From Pseudomonadota bacterium (GTDB lineage Bacteria > Pseudomonadota > Alphaproteobacteria > Rhizobiales > Xanthobacteraceae), in the NCBI GenBank assembly GCA_023414975.1, contig JAEZMI010000401.1, positions 1 to 12,360 on the forward strand: a stretch of DNA of 12,360 nucleotides, written 5' to 3'. The notes under the pieces were generated by a model. That model did no database searches and was not told the origin of the DNA. It saw only the letters and a list, made by a program, of their open reading frames with translations. Below are positions 6,750-12,360 of this stretch, piece after piece. Both the position numbers and the translations under genes were made by a program. Numbering within the stretch: the stretch's first letter is position 1; the number at the start of each line of letters is the position of its first letter.

Positions 6750-9346
6750 GCCTCTCCGCCCTGTCGCCGCGCGCCGAGGCTGAGCGCCCGTCCCCGCTGG
6801 GCATGCGCGCCCGCTCCTCCCTCGCCCTGCGTTTCGCGCTGCGGGAACTGCGCGGCGGGGTGCGCGGCTTCGGCGTGTTCCTCGCCTGCCTCGCGCTCGG
6901 GGTCGCCGCCATCACCGGCGTCGGCTCCTTTTCGCGGGCGCTGACCGATGGCCTTGCGCGCGAGGGCACGACGCTGCTTGGGGGCGATGCCGCCTTCACC
7001 CTCGTGCAGCGCGAGGCAACTCCCGAGGAGCTGGCGCTGATCCGCGCCGGCGGCAATGTGTCGACCATCGCGACGTTGCGCGCCATGGCGCGCGCGGGCG
7101 AAGGCGACGCCCTCAATTCCACGCTGGTCGAGGCCAAGGCGGTGGACGGCGCCTATCCCATGGTCGGTGCCATGGAGATGGACCCGCCGCAGCCGATCGG
7201 CCAGGCCCTCGCCAGTGCCGACGGCACCTTCGGCGCATTGGCCGATCCGGTGCTGGCGGAGCGTCTGGGCATCAAGCCGGGCGACCGTTTCCAGCTCGGC
7301 GAGGCGACGCTGCGCCTCACCGGCCTCATCACCCGCGAGCCCGACGCGCTGTCCACCGGCATCGGCTTCGGCCCAAGGCTCCTGGTGTCGCTCGACGCAC
7401 TGCGCGCCTCGCAACTGCTCCAGCCCGGCAGTCTGGTACGGTGGCATTACCGGGTGAAGCTGACGGACCCTGCCGCGCTCACGGGCTTTCTCGAGCGCGT
7501 ACAGGAAGGCGCGCCGCAGGCGGGCTTCGAGGTGCGCACCCGTGACGCCGCCGCCCCGCGGCTTGAAAACAATGTTCGTCGTTTCACCGAATATCTGACG
7601 CTGGTGGGACTCACCGCGCTTCTCGTCGGCGGCGTCGGCGTCGCGAATGCCGTCAAGAGTCATCTCGACGCCAAGCGCGGGGTCATCGCGACCTTCAAGA
7701 GCCTGGGCGCGCCGGGTGGCACGGTCTTCACCATCTATCTGGTGGAGGTCGGCCTCATCGCCGCCATTGGCATCGCCATCGGCCTTGTGGTCGGCGCGGC
7801 GCTGCCCTTCGCGGTGAACGCGGCGTTTGGCCATCTGCTGCCCATCGCCATCGAACCGAGCCTGCAACCTGGGGCGCTGCTGCTCGCGGTCGCCTATGGC
7901 GCGCTCATCGCGCTCGCCTTTGCGCTGTGGCCGCTGGGCCTCGCCCATGACGTGCCGGTCTCGGCCCTGTTCCGGGACGAGGTTGAGACGCGAGGGCGCC
8001 GGCCGCGGCGCTCCTATATGATCCTGACCGTGCTCGCGGTTGCCGCGCTCGCGGCGCTCGCTGTCGCGGCATCGGAGGAGCGGCGTATCGCGGTCTACTA
8101 TCTCATCGCGGCGGCGAGCGTGCTGGTAACGTTGCGCCTCGTCGGCACCGGCATCATGGCGCTTGCCCGCCGGCTGCCGCGCCCGCGGCTCACCGAGGCC
8201 CGGCTGGCGCTCGCCAATATCCACCGTCCGTCCGCGTTGACGCCGACCATCGTGCTGTCGCTGGGGCTGGGGCTGACCCTCCTCGTCACCCTGTCGCTGA
8301 TCGACCGCAGCCTGACGCGCGAACTCACCTCCCGCCTCCCCGAGGAGGCGCCCAGCTTCTTCTTCCTGGATATTCAGAGCAGCGAGGCGGACCGTTTCGC
8401 GAGCTTCCTGCGCCAGCAGGCGCCGTCCGGGTCCGTCGAGCTCGTGCCCATGCTGCGCGGACGGCTTATCACCTTGGGCGATCGGCCTGTGGAGAGCATC
8501 ACCCCGCCGCCGGAATTCGCCTGGGTGCTTTCCTCTGATCGCGGGATCACCTATGCGGACGCGATCCCGGAGGGCTCGCGTCTCGTGGAGGGCGAGTGGT
8601 GGGACGCCGGCTATGCCGGCCCTCCCTTGGTGTCCTTCGAGAAGGAGATCGCCGACGCCTTCGGGCTGAAGATCGGTGACAGCGTCACCGTCAACGTCCT
8701 CGGCCGCCCGATCACGGCGCGGATCGCCAATCTGCGGCAGGTCGAGTGGGAGCGGCTCGCGATCAACTTCGTCATGGTGTTCTCGCCCAACACTTTCCGT
8801 GGCGCGCCGCACACCTCCATCGCCACGCTCACCCTGCCGGGCGGCGGCGACGCCGCGGTGGAAAGCGCCGTCTCCCGCGCGGTGGCGCGCGATTTTGCGG
8901 GCGTGACGGCGGTACGGGTGAAGGAGGCGCTGAGCCAGATCGGCGAGATCGTCGCCAACCTGCTGCTGGCCATTCGCGGCGCGAGCCTCGTCACGCTGGT
9001 GGCGAGCGTGCTGGTGCTCGCCGGGGCGCTCGCCGCCGGGCAGCACCATCGCGTCTATGACGCGGTGATCCTGAAGACGCTCGGCGCCACCCGCGCACGG
9101 CTGGTGCTGGCCTACGCGCTGGAATACGCGGCTCTCGGCCTTGTCACGGCGGTTGTTGCCCTCGGCGCCGGCGCGGCGGCGGCTTATGTGGTGACCACGC
9201 AGGTGATGAAGGTCGCCTTCGCGTGGTCCGGTAGCGCGGCGCTGAGCGCCGTGGGGATCGCTCTGGTGCTGACGGTCGGCTTCGGGCTGATCGGCACGTG
9301 GCGGGCGCTTGGCCAGAAGCCGGCCCGCATCCTGCGCAATCTCTAG
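6746..9346 (+). CDS. ybbP: FtsX-like ABC transporter permease, YbbP type
   Basis: Protein of 866 residues, about the expected YbbP length. One helix near 41-63 is followed by a large periplasmic domain (about 64-280), then a first FtsX domain with helices near 283-303, 328-352 and 375-400. Three further helices lie near 424-442, 448-470 and 500-520, then a second periplasmic part (about 525-735) and a second FtsX domain (743-765, 786-815, 831-853). Each FtsX domain shows the coupling segment K(S/T)LGA: ATFKSLGAPGG at 315-325 and VILKTLGATRAR at 774-785. Its ATG overlaps the ybbA stop as ATGA, so translation is coupled. The pair probably forms an ATP-driven inner-membrane machine for lipid or hydrophobic-compound extraction. 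The substrate is unknown, and the nearby esterase may act on it. Confidence 0.95.
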   Translation: MSLSALSPRAEAERPSPLGMRARSSLALRFALRELRGGVRGFGVFLACLALGVAAITGVGSFSRALTDGLAREGTTLLGGDAAFTLVQREATPEELALIRAGGNVSTIATLRAMARAGEGDALNSTLVEAKAVDGAYPMVGAMEMDPPQPIGQALASADGTFGALADPVLAERLGIKPGDRFQLGEATLRLTGLITREPDALSTGIGFGPRLLVSLDALRASQLLQPGSLVRWHYRVKLTDPAALTGFLERVQEGAPQAGFEVRTRDAAAPRLENNVRRFTEYLTLVGLTALLVGGVGVANAVKSHLDAKRGVIATFKSLGAPGGTVFTIYLVEVGLIAAIGIAIGLVVGAALPFAVNAAFGHLLPIAIEPSLQPGALLLAVAYGALIALAFALWPLGLAHDVPVSALFRDEVETRGRRPRRSYMILTVLAVAALAALAVAASEERRIAVYYLIAAASVLVTLRLVGTGIMALARRLPRPRLTEARLALANIHRPSALTPTIVLSLGLGLTLLVTLSLIDRSLTRELTSRLPEEAPSFFFLDIQSSEADRFASFLRQQAPSGSVELVPMLRGRLITLGDRPVESITPPPEFAWVLSSDRGITYADAIPEGSRLVEGEWWDAGYAGPPLVSFEKEIADAFGLKIGDSVTVNVLGRPITARIANLRQVEWERLAINFVMVFSPNTFRGAPHTSIATLTLPGGGDAAVESAVSRAVARDFAGVTAVRVKEALSQIGEIVANLLLAIRGASLVTLVASVLVLAGALAAGQHHRVYDAVILKTLGATRARLVLAYALEYAALGLVTAVVALGAGAAAAYVVTTQVMKVAFAWSGSAALSAVGIALVLTVGFGLIGTWRALGQKPARILRNL

Positions 9347-9421
9347 GGCATGCGCCGATTAGGCGGCGCCCCAGGGTGATCGGGTCGCGCTCGAGCTTGC
9401 GTGGGCGTGCCCGCACGTTAA

Positions 9422-9450
9422 GCCTGTCGCAAACTTAACTTGCGGCAGGC
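9422..9450. repeat. 11-bp stem hairpin / inverted repeat upstream of the BI-1 gene
   Basis: GCCTGTCGCAA (9422-9432) and TTGCGGCAGGC (9440-9450) pair over 11 positions with a single T/G mismatch (a wobble in RNA), around a 7-base loop ACTTAAC. A second dyad is nested across it: GTTAAG (9417-9422) and CTTAAC (9434-9439). It lies 75 bp after the ybbP stop and 82 bp before the BI-1 start. It may end the ybbP message, though no T-run follows. It may instead be an operator, since its right arm covers the predicted -35 element of the next gene. Confidence 0.6.
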
Positions 9451-9468
9451 GGGTGCGGACCTCATATT
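9440..9468 (+). promoter_or_regulatory. Possible promoter of the BI-1 family gene
   Basis: TTGCGG (9440-9445) and CATATT (9463-9468) are separated by 17 bases. The -35 hexamer matches the consensus at three positions and the -10 at four, so this is only a fair match. The 186-bp gap before the BI-1 gene must hold its promoter, and this is the best pair I see. The -35 element is the right arm of the inverted repeat at 9422-9450. Confidence 0.35.
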
Positions 9469-9532
9469 CCCGGTGACGTAGCGCCGGCCCCTCGGAGTGG
9501 CCTGGCGCACCGATGACGGGAGAGGGTCGACC

Positions 9533-10318
9533 ATGTCCGATTATAACCGCAACGTCTCCGTGCCGCGCTTCGGGGCGACGGCGGCACGGACGCAGGCCGA
9601 GATCGATCAGGGCCTGCGCGCCTATATGCTCCGCGTCTACAACTACATGACGCTCGGCCTCGCCATCACCGGCGCGGCGGCCTTGGGCATCTACATGCTC
9701 GCCGTCTCCGACGTGCCGACCTCGGCCGCCATCGCGCCCAATGTCTACCTCACCGAACTGGGCGTGGCGCTGTTCCTCAGCCCGCTGCGCTGGGTGGTGA
9801 TCTTCGCGCCCTTCGCCGCGATCCTGTTCCTCAACTTCCGGGTGGACCGCCTCAGCGTCGGCGCCGCGCAGAGCATCTTCTGGGTTTACGCGGCGCTGGT
9901 GGGCGTATCGCTCTCGTCCATCTTCCTCGTCTACACGCATGACAGCATCGTGCGCGTGTTCTTCATCACCGCCGCCGCGTTCGGCGGGCTCAGCCTTTAT
10001 GGCTACACCACCTCGCGCAGCCTCTCGGCGATGGGCTCGTTCCTGATCATGGGCCTGTTCGGCCTCATCATCGCGATGCTGGTCAACTTGTTCCTGGCGT
10101 CCTCGATGCTGCAGTTCGTCATCTCCGTGGCGGGCGTGCTGATCTTCTCCGGCCTGACCGCCTGGGACACGCAGCGCATCAAGGAAATGTATTTCGCGGG
10201 GGATGACGACGTCGTGGCCGGCCGCAAGGCGATCATGGGCGCGCTGACGCTTTATCTCGACTTCATCAACCTCTTCGTCATGCTGCTCCAGCTCTTCGGC
10301 AACCGGAACAGCAACTGA
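9533..10318 (+). CDS. Bax inhibitor-1 (YccA/YbhL/YetJ-type) family membrane protein
   Basis: Protein of 261 residues with a polar N-terminus (1-33) and seven hydrophobic helices (about 36-57, 72-84, 88-102, 112-133, 140-157, 167-188 and 193-210), then a C-terminal re-entrant segment. The family signature FSGLTAWDTQRIKEMY is at 205-220, and ALTLYLDFINLFVMLLQLFG is at 237-256. D212 and D243 correspond to the two conserved aspartates thought to form the pH-sensing pair in Bacillus YetJ, a calcium-leak protein. The bacterial role is not settled. Related E. coli YccA interacts with the FtsH protease. The ATG at 9533 has GGGAGAGGG upstream. An in-frame ATG at 9497 adds 12 residues and has no better site. 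The gene stands alone and ends at a strong terminator. Confidence 0.93.
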   Translation: MSDYNRNVSVPRFGATAARTQAEIDQGLRAYMLRVYNYMTLGLAITGAAALGIYMLAVSDVPTSAAIAPNVYLTELGVALFLSPLRWVVIFAPFAAILFLNFRVDRLSVGAAQSIFWVYAALVGVSLSSIFLVYTHDSIVRVFFITAAAFGGLSLYGYTTSRSLSAMGSFLIMGLFGLIIAMLVNLFLASSMLQFVISVAGVLIFSGLTAWDTQRIKEMYFAGDDDVVAGRKAIMGALTLYLDFINLFVMLLQLFGNRNSN

Positions 10319-10340
10319 TCCAGAGCTATTCCTGTGATGC

Positions 10341-10369
10341 AAAAGCCCCGGCGCGAGCCGGGGCTTTTT
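10341..10369. terminator. Strong intrinsic terminator, probably bidirectional
   Basis: AAAAGCCCCGGC (10341-10352), loop GCGA, then GCCGGGGCTTTTT (10357-10369) give a perfect GC-rich stem ending in five T's. It lies 22 bp after the BI-1 stop. Read from the other strand the stem ends in four T's, so it can also stop transcription from the convergent small gene whose stop is at 10398. Confidence 0.93.
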
Positions 10370-10397
10370 GTTGGCGGTGACGCAGGAGCACCAACGC

Positions 10398-10664
10398 TTA
10401 CCAGCGCAAATTGTCTTCCAGCCAGTAGTTCACCTCGCGGAATCCCATGCCGCGATAGGGCTTGCGGGCCAGCACAATGTAGAGGCTGTCCTTGTCGCGG
10501 GTGAATTCGCGCAGCCGGTAGAACAGCGCTTCATCCGTTTCCTCGCTCGTCACGGCGAAGGTGTTCGGTCCAAGCTGGGTCCAGGACATCTGGTGGATCG
10601 CGTCGATCATGGCGGTGGTGTTTGCCGGATCGGCAAGCTCAAACGTCACGATGTAAACGGCCAT
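10398..10664 (-). CDS. Small protein of unknown function, probable ferredoxin-like (Cas2/SinR-like) fold
   Basis: Protein of 88 residues with no signal peptide or membrane helix. It starts MAVYIVTFEL, then has a helix (about 13-25), SWTQLGPNTFAVTSEETDEALFYRLREF at 27-54, and KDSLYIVLARKPYRG at 57-71. The order beta (YIVTFEL), alpha, beta (W.QLGPNTFAV), an alpha helix beginning 'tsEETDEALF', and beta (DSLYIVLA) is that of small ferredoxin-fold proteins called SinR-like or Cas2-like, where 'YLVTYDL' opens and 'D.L.V' closes. That call is inference from memory. The N-terminus has no second acidic residue placed as in active Cas2, and no CRISPR or cas gene is present. GGGAGG lies five bases before the ATG, a strong site. 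hxlR ends 66 bp upstream on the same strand, so read-through transcription is possible. Confidence 0.85.
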   Translation of the reverse strand: MAVYIVTFELADPANTTAMIDAIHQMSWTQLGPNTFAVTSEETDEALFYRLREFTRDKDSLYIVLARKPYRGMGFREVNYWLEDNLRW

Positions 10665-10709
10665 GAGCCCTCCCGGCGGCTAATCGAGCGTTTCCACGAT
10701 GCAGGTGAT

Positions 10710-10730
10710 ATGCCATGCCCTCGGTGGCAT
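10710..10730 (-). other. Small hairpin directly after the hxlR stop codon
   Basis: ATGCCA (10710-10715) and TGGCAT (10725-10730) pair around nine bases, immediately next to the hxlR stop at 10731. No T-run follows on the minus strand, so it is not a standard terminator. It could protect the 3' end or partly attenuate transcription into the small gene downstream. Confidence 0.3.
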
Positions 10731-11432
10731 TCACTCTGGCGGCGTTCCAGCTTTGGCGGGAAGCGGGAAAAACGTCGTAAGTCGGGTGGCGATGGCGCGG
10801 TCGCCGTGCAGGCGCAATGCTCCGGCTGCCTCCAGCGCGGCAAGATCCTGGCCGCCATAGATCGCTGCCGCCACCATCCGCGCCGGGCCCTCGAACACTG
10901 CATCCGGTGACGCCGCGACGCCGCGCTTGGCCTTGAGTGCGCCACCACGAATTTCCAGCGTGAAACTCTCCCCATCAAGTTCCAGCCCGATGGTGGCGTG
11001 CCAATCGCCGGCCCGTTCGGGCGCGAACATGGTGCGCAGCGAAAGCAGGAGAGAGACGGCGCCGAAGGGCAGGGTGGGATCGTGCGCTGGCGAGCGCGAC
11101 GCCCACCGTCCGAGCACCTGAAGGATCGGTTCGGCCTCGTAGCCCCATTCGGTCAGTTCATAAACCGGAATGGAATGCGGCGGCGGCAGGCGCGTACGGG
11201 TGAGGATGCCCGCGGCCTCAAGGCTCTCCAAACGCTGCGTGAGGATGTTGGCGCTGATGCCGGTCAAGCCGACCTTGATGTCGCCGAAGCGCTTCGGCCC
11301 GAGCATGAGTTCGCGCATGACCAGAAGAGACCAACGATCGCCGATGAGATCGAGGGCGTGGGCGGCGGCGCAGGCGTCCTCGTATCGGCGACCATTTTTG
11401 GGACGTTTGCTAGTTATTTTGATTAACTCCAT
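10731..11432 (-). CDS. HxlR-family winged-helix regulator with C-terminal SCP2-like domain
   Basis: Protein of 233 residues. Residues 17-110 are an HxlR winged helix: YEDACAAAHALDLIGDRW.LLVMRELMLGPKRFGDIK, then GISANILTQRLESLEAAGIL as recognition helix, and the wing R..PPPHSIPVYELTEWG. C21 is at the conserved HxlR cysteine, which senses thiol-reactive compounds in YodB/HypR relatives. Residues about 125-222 look like an SCP2 sterol-carrier fold (LELDGESFTLEIRGG, then PDAVFEGPARMVAAAIYGG, then GALRLHGD). Plain HxlR proteins are 100-150 residues, so this is the longer fused form. An in-frame TAG upstream limits the start to ATG 11432. There is no ribosome site, and the predicted promoter suggests a nearly leaderless message. 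It is divergent from the VOC gene, which it probably controls together with itself. Confidence 0.92.
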   Translation of the reverse strand: MELIKITSKRPKNGRRYEDACAAAHALDLIGDRWSLLVMRELMLGPKRFGDIKVGLTGISANILTQRLESLEAAGILTRTRLPPPHSIPVYELTEWGYEAEPILQVLGRWASRSPAHDPTLPFGAVSLLLSLRTMFAPERAGDWHATIGLELDGESFTLEIRGGALKAKRGVAASPDAVFEGPARMVAAAIYGGQDLAALEAAGALRLHGDRAIATRLTTFFPLPAKAGTPPE

Positions 11433-11449
11433 AGTTGCATCGATTAACT
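11411..11449. promoter_or_regulatory. Two operator-like repeats, probably binding the HxlR regulator
   Basis: TAGTT-N5-GATTAACT occurs at 11411-11428 and again at 11432-11449, exactly 21 bp apart, two helical turns. Each copy is itself a dyad of TAGTT and AACT(A), and the second is perfect as ATAGTT-N9-AACTAT (11431-11451). The stretch is AT-rich in very GC-rich surroundings. The first copy lies within codons 1-8 of hxlR, forcing the rare-looking codons TTA and ATA. The second overlaps both divergent promoters. The binding of HxlR here is inferred from position and symmetry. Confidence 0.65.
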
Positions 11450-11461
11450 ATTTCCTATAAT
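11435..11461 (+). promoter_or_regulatory. Predicted promoter of the VOC-DUF1428 operon
   Basis: TATAAT at 11456-11461 is a perfect -10 element. The only -35 candidate is TTGCAT (11435-11440) with a short 15-base spacer, so the -35 is weak or an activator is needed. Transcription would begin near 11468, giving a leader of about 43 bases before the GTG at 11511. The second operator copy covers the -35 zone. The perfect TTGACA of the opposite promoter begins just downstream of this -10, so the two promoters overlap. Confidence 0.5.
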
Positions 11462-11470
11462 TCCTGTCAA
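11443..11470 (-). promoter_or_regulatory. Predicted promoter of hxlR
   Basis: On the minus strand a perfect TTGACA (11470-11465) is followed after 16 bases by GTTAAT (11448-11443), four of six in the -10 consensus. The start point would fall near 11436, about four bases before the ATG at 11432. This explains why no ribosome site is seen. The -10 element is inside the second operator copy, which fits autorepression. Confidence 0.55.
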
Positions 11471-11499
11471 GAACATGCCCAAAGGGAAGCTTCACGTTC

Positions 11500-11505
11500 G
11501 GGAGG
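11500..11505 (+). promoter_or_regulatory. Ribosome binding site deciding the VOC start
   Basis: GGGAGG is five bases before the GTG at 11511. The in-frame ATG at 11475 has no such site, and the homologous part of the protein begins at the GTG, so the GTG is the start. Confidence 0.8.
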
Positions 11506-11510
11506 ACGCC

Positions 11511-11936
11511 GTGCCCAAACTCATCTTCATCAATCTCCCCGTCCGCGATCTTGCCCGTGCGGTCGCCTTTTACGAGGCGATCGGCGCGCGGAAAAATCCG
11601 CAGTTCTCCGATGATACCGCCGCCTGCATGATTGTCTCGGACGTCATCCATCTGATGCTGCTGACGCCTACGAAATTCGCCCAGTTCGCGCCGCGCCCCA
11701 TCGCGGACAGCCATGCGACGACGGGAATGTTGCTGGCGCTGACGCAGGACAGCCGTGCGGATGTGGATGCCATCGTCGCGCAGGCCGCCGCGGGTGGCGG
11801 CAAGGCCGATCCGCGCGCGGCCCAGGATCTCGGCTTCATGTATTCCCGCAGTTTCGAGGATCCGGACGGTCACGTCTGGGAACCGTTCTTCATGGACATG
11901 GCCGCCCTGCCGCCTGAGATGGCGCCGGCGACCTGA
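11511..11936 (+). CDS. VOC (glyoxalase/bleomycin-resistance fold) family protein
   Basis: Protein of 141 residues starting at GTG (MPKLIFINLPVRDLARAVAFYEAIGA), with the two beta-alpha-beta-beta-beta halves of the vicinal oxygen chelate fold: about 1-55 and 68-128. The second half ends in FEDPDGHVWEPFFMD at 115-129, the usual 'DPDGh.wE' motif, with E124 at a metal-ligand position. The first-strand ligand, His in true glyoxalase I, is N8 here. It is therefore probably not a classical lactoylglutathione lyase, and its substrate is unknown. An ATG at 11475 would add 12 residues that are not family-like. It leads a two-gene operon with the DUF1428 gene 28 bp downstream, under the divergent HxlR regulator. 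A role against reactive carbonyls or electrophiles is a plausible inference. Confidence 0.9.
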   Translation: MPKLIFINLPVRDLARAVAFYEAIGARKNPQFSDDTAACMIVSDVIHLMLLTPTKFAQFAPRPIADSHATTGMLLALTQDSRADVDAIVAQAAAGGGKADPRAAQDLGFMYSRSFEDPDGHVWEPFFMDMAALPPEMAPAT

Positions 11937-11964
11937 GCCACTAAACGTCAGCGAGGAGACGACC

Positions 11965-12348
11965 ATGAGCCCCAACAACTCCCCCGCCGCCGGCTATGTG
12001 GATGGCTTCCTGATCGCCGTCCCGAACGCCAAGAAGGAGGCGTATCGCGAGATGGCGGCCAAGGCGGCGCCCATCTTCTTCGACCACGGCGCGCTCTATC
12101 TGGCGGAGAACTGGGGCGACGATGTCCCCCACGGACAACTCACCGACTTCTACATGGCGGTGAAGGCCGAACCCGATGAAACCGTCGTCTTCTCCTGGAT
12201 CATCTGGCCATCCAAAGAGGCGCGAGACACAGGCATGAAGGCCTTCATGGACGATCCGCGCCTCAAGGAGATGACGGAGATGCCCTTCGACGGCAAACGG
12301 ATGGTCTTCGGTGGCTTTGCCCCGCTTCTGCACGAGGCGCGGCCGTGA
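11965..12348 (+). CDS. DUF1428 (YbaA-like) family protein
   Basis: Protein of 127 residues, slightly longer than E. coli YbaA (about 117) through a short SPNNSPA N-terminus. The core matches the family: YVDGFLIAVPNAKKEAYREMA at 11-31, then FDHGALYLAENWGDDVPHG at 39-57, VVFSWIIWPSKEARD at 74-88 and MDDPRL near 95-100. The fold is a dimeric alpha/beta barrel (ferredoxin-like). The biochemical role is unknown. It is soluble with no export signal. GAGGAG six bases before the ATG gives a strong site. It follows the VOC gene by 28 bp and is expected in the same message. VOC and DUF1428 genes are often found together beside HxlR-type regulators in proteobacteria (recalled, not checked). Confidence 0.93.
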   Translation: MSPNNSPAAGYVDGFLIAVPNAKKEAYREMAAKAAPIFFDHGALYLAENWGDDVPHGQLTDFYMAVKAEPDETVVFSWIIWPSKEARDTGMKAFMDDPRLKEMTEMPFDGKRMVFGGFAPLLHEARP

Positions 12349-12360
12349 GGCCGCGGGCCG

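Noticed and set aside
6455..9049. 864-codon open frame antisense to ybbA-ybbP
   Set aside because: It is a shadow of the GC-rich coding strand. The product is rich in Arg, Gly, Gln and His with no domain pattern, while the plus strand encodes a clear ABC pair.
9418..9438. TTAA...TTAA pair resembling a CtrA site
   Set aside because: The spacing is 13 bases, not the 7 of the CtrA consensus TTAA-N7-TTAA.
11475..11510. ATG at 11475 as start of the VOC protein
   Set aside because: It has no ribosome site and adds residues outside the VOC fold. GTG 11511 has GGGAGG at the right distance.
12345..12360. Possible GTG start of a next gene overlapping the DUF1428 stop as GTGA
   Set aside because: Only five codons are visible before the window ends. 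A GAGG lies upstream, but this is too little to call a gene.
1..12360. Mobile elements, CRISPR arrays, tRNA genes or a defence or toxin-antitoxin system
   Set aside because: None has support. There are no transposase or integrase motifs, no regular repeat-spacer units and no cloverleaf-like segments. The gene content is housekeeping and stress-type chromosome.

Overview
The window is ordinary, dense, GC-rich bacterial chromosome. The gene set suggests an alphaproteobacterium, most likely of the Hyphomicrobiales (Xanthobacteraceae-like). The pointers are a TlpA of the Bradyrhizobium type beside argH, a long alphaproteobacterial-style YciB, and strong codon bias to G or C in the third position. 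The taxonomic placement is inference. Eleven complete genes and one 3' end can be supported. I see no tRNA or rRNA gene, insertion sequence, phage gene, CRISPR array or obvious island boundary.

Layout. Positions 2-109 (+) are the tail of a gene, probably a LysR-type regulator. It converges on an EamA-family membrane transporter (116-1099, -). Upstream of that, on the same strand, lies the membrane-anchored thioredoxin TlpA (1201-2022, -). tlpA is divergent from argH (2050-3438, +), with only 27 bp between the start codons, and argH is followed after 5 bp by the septation protein YciB/IspZ (3444-4046, +). A Tas-like aldo/keto reductase (4084-5130, -) has its own clear promoter. Next come a periplasmic SGNH esterase of the TesA type (5255 to about 6001, -) and the divergent ABC pair YbbA (6024-6749) and YbbP (6746-9346), which overlap by ATGA. 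This tesA / ybbA-ybbP arrangement is the same as in E. coli. A Bax-inhibitor-1 family membrane protein (9533-10318, +) ends at a textbook bidirectional terminator.

The last part is a small stress-response-like module. An 88-residue protein of unknown function (10398-10664, -) lies downstream of an HxlR-family regulator (10731-11432, -). The regulator is divergent from a glyoxalase-fold (VOC) protein (11511-11936, +) and a DUF1428/YbaA protein (11965-12348, +). The regulator/VOC promoter region is the most structured stretch of DNA in the window. It has two 18-bp operator-like copies exactly 21 bp apart, one of them inside the first codons of the regulator, and two divergent overlapping promoters. 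The regulator probably has a nearly leaderless message.

I found no convincing new multi-gene system. The points most worth a second look are the HxlR operator arrangement, the unclear start of the TesA-like esterase, the repeat expansion in the TlpA linker, and the Cas2-like/SinR-like small protein with no CRISPR context.
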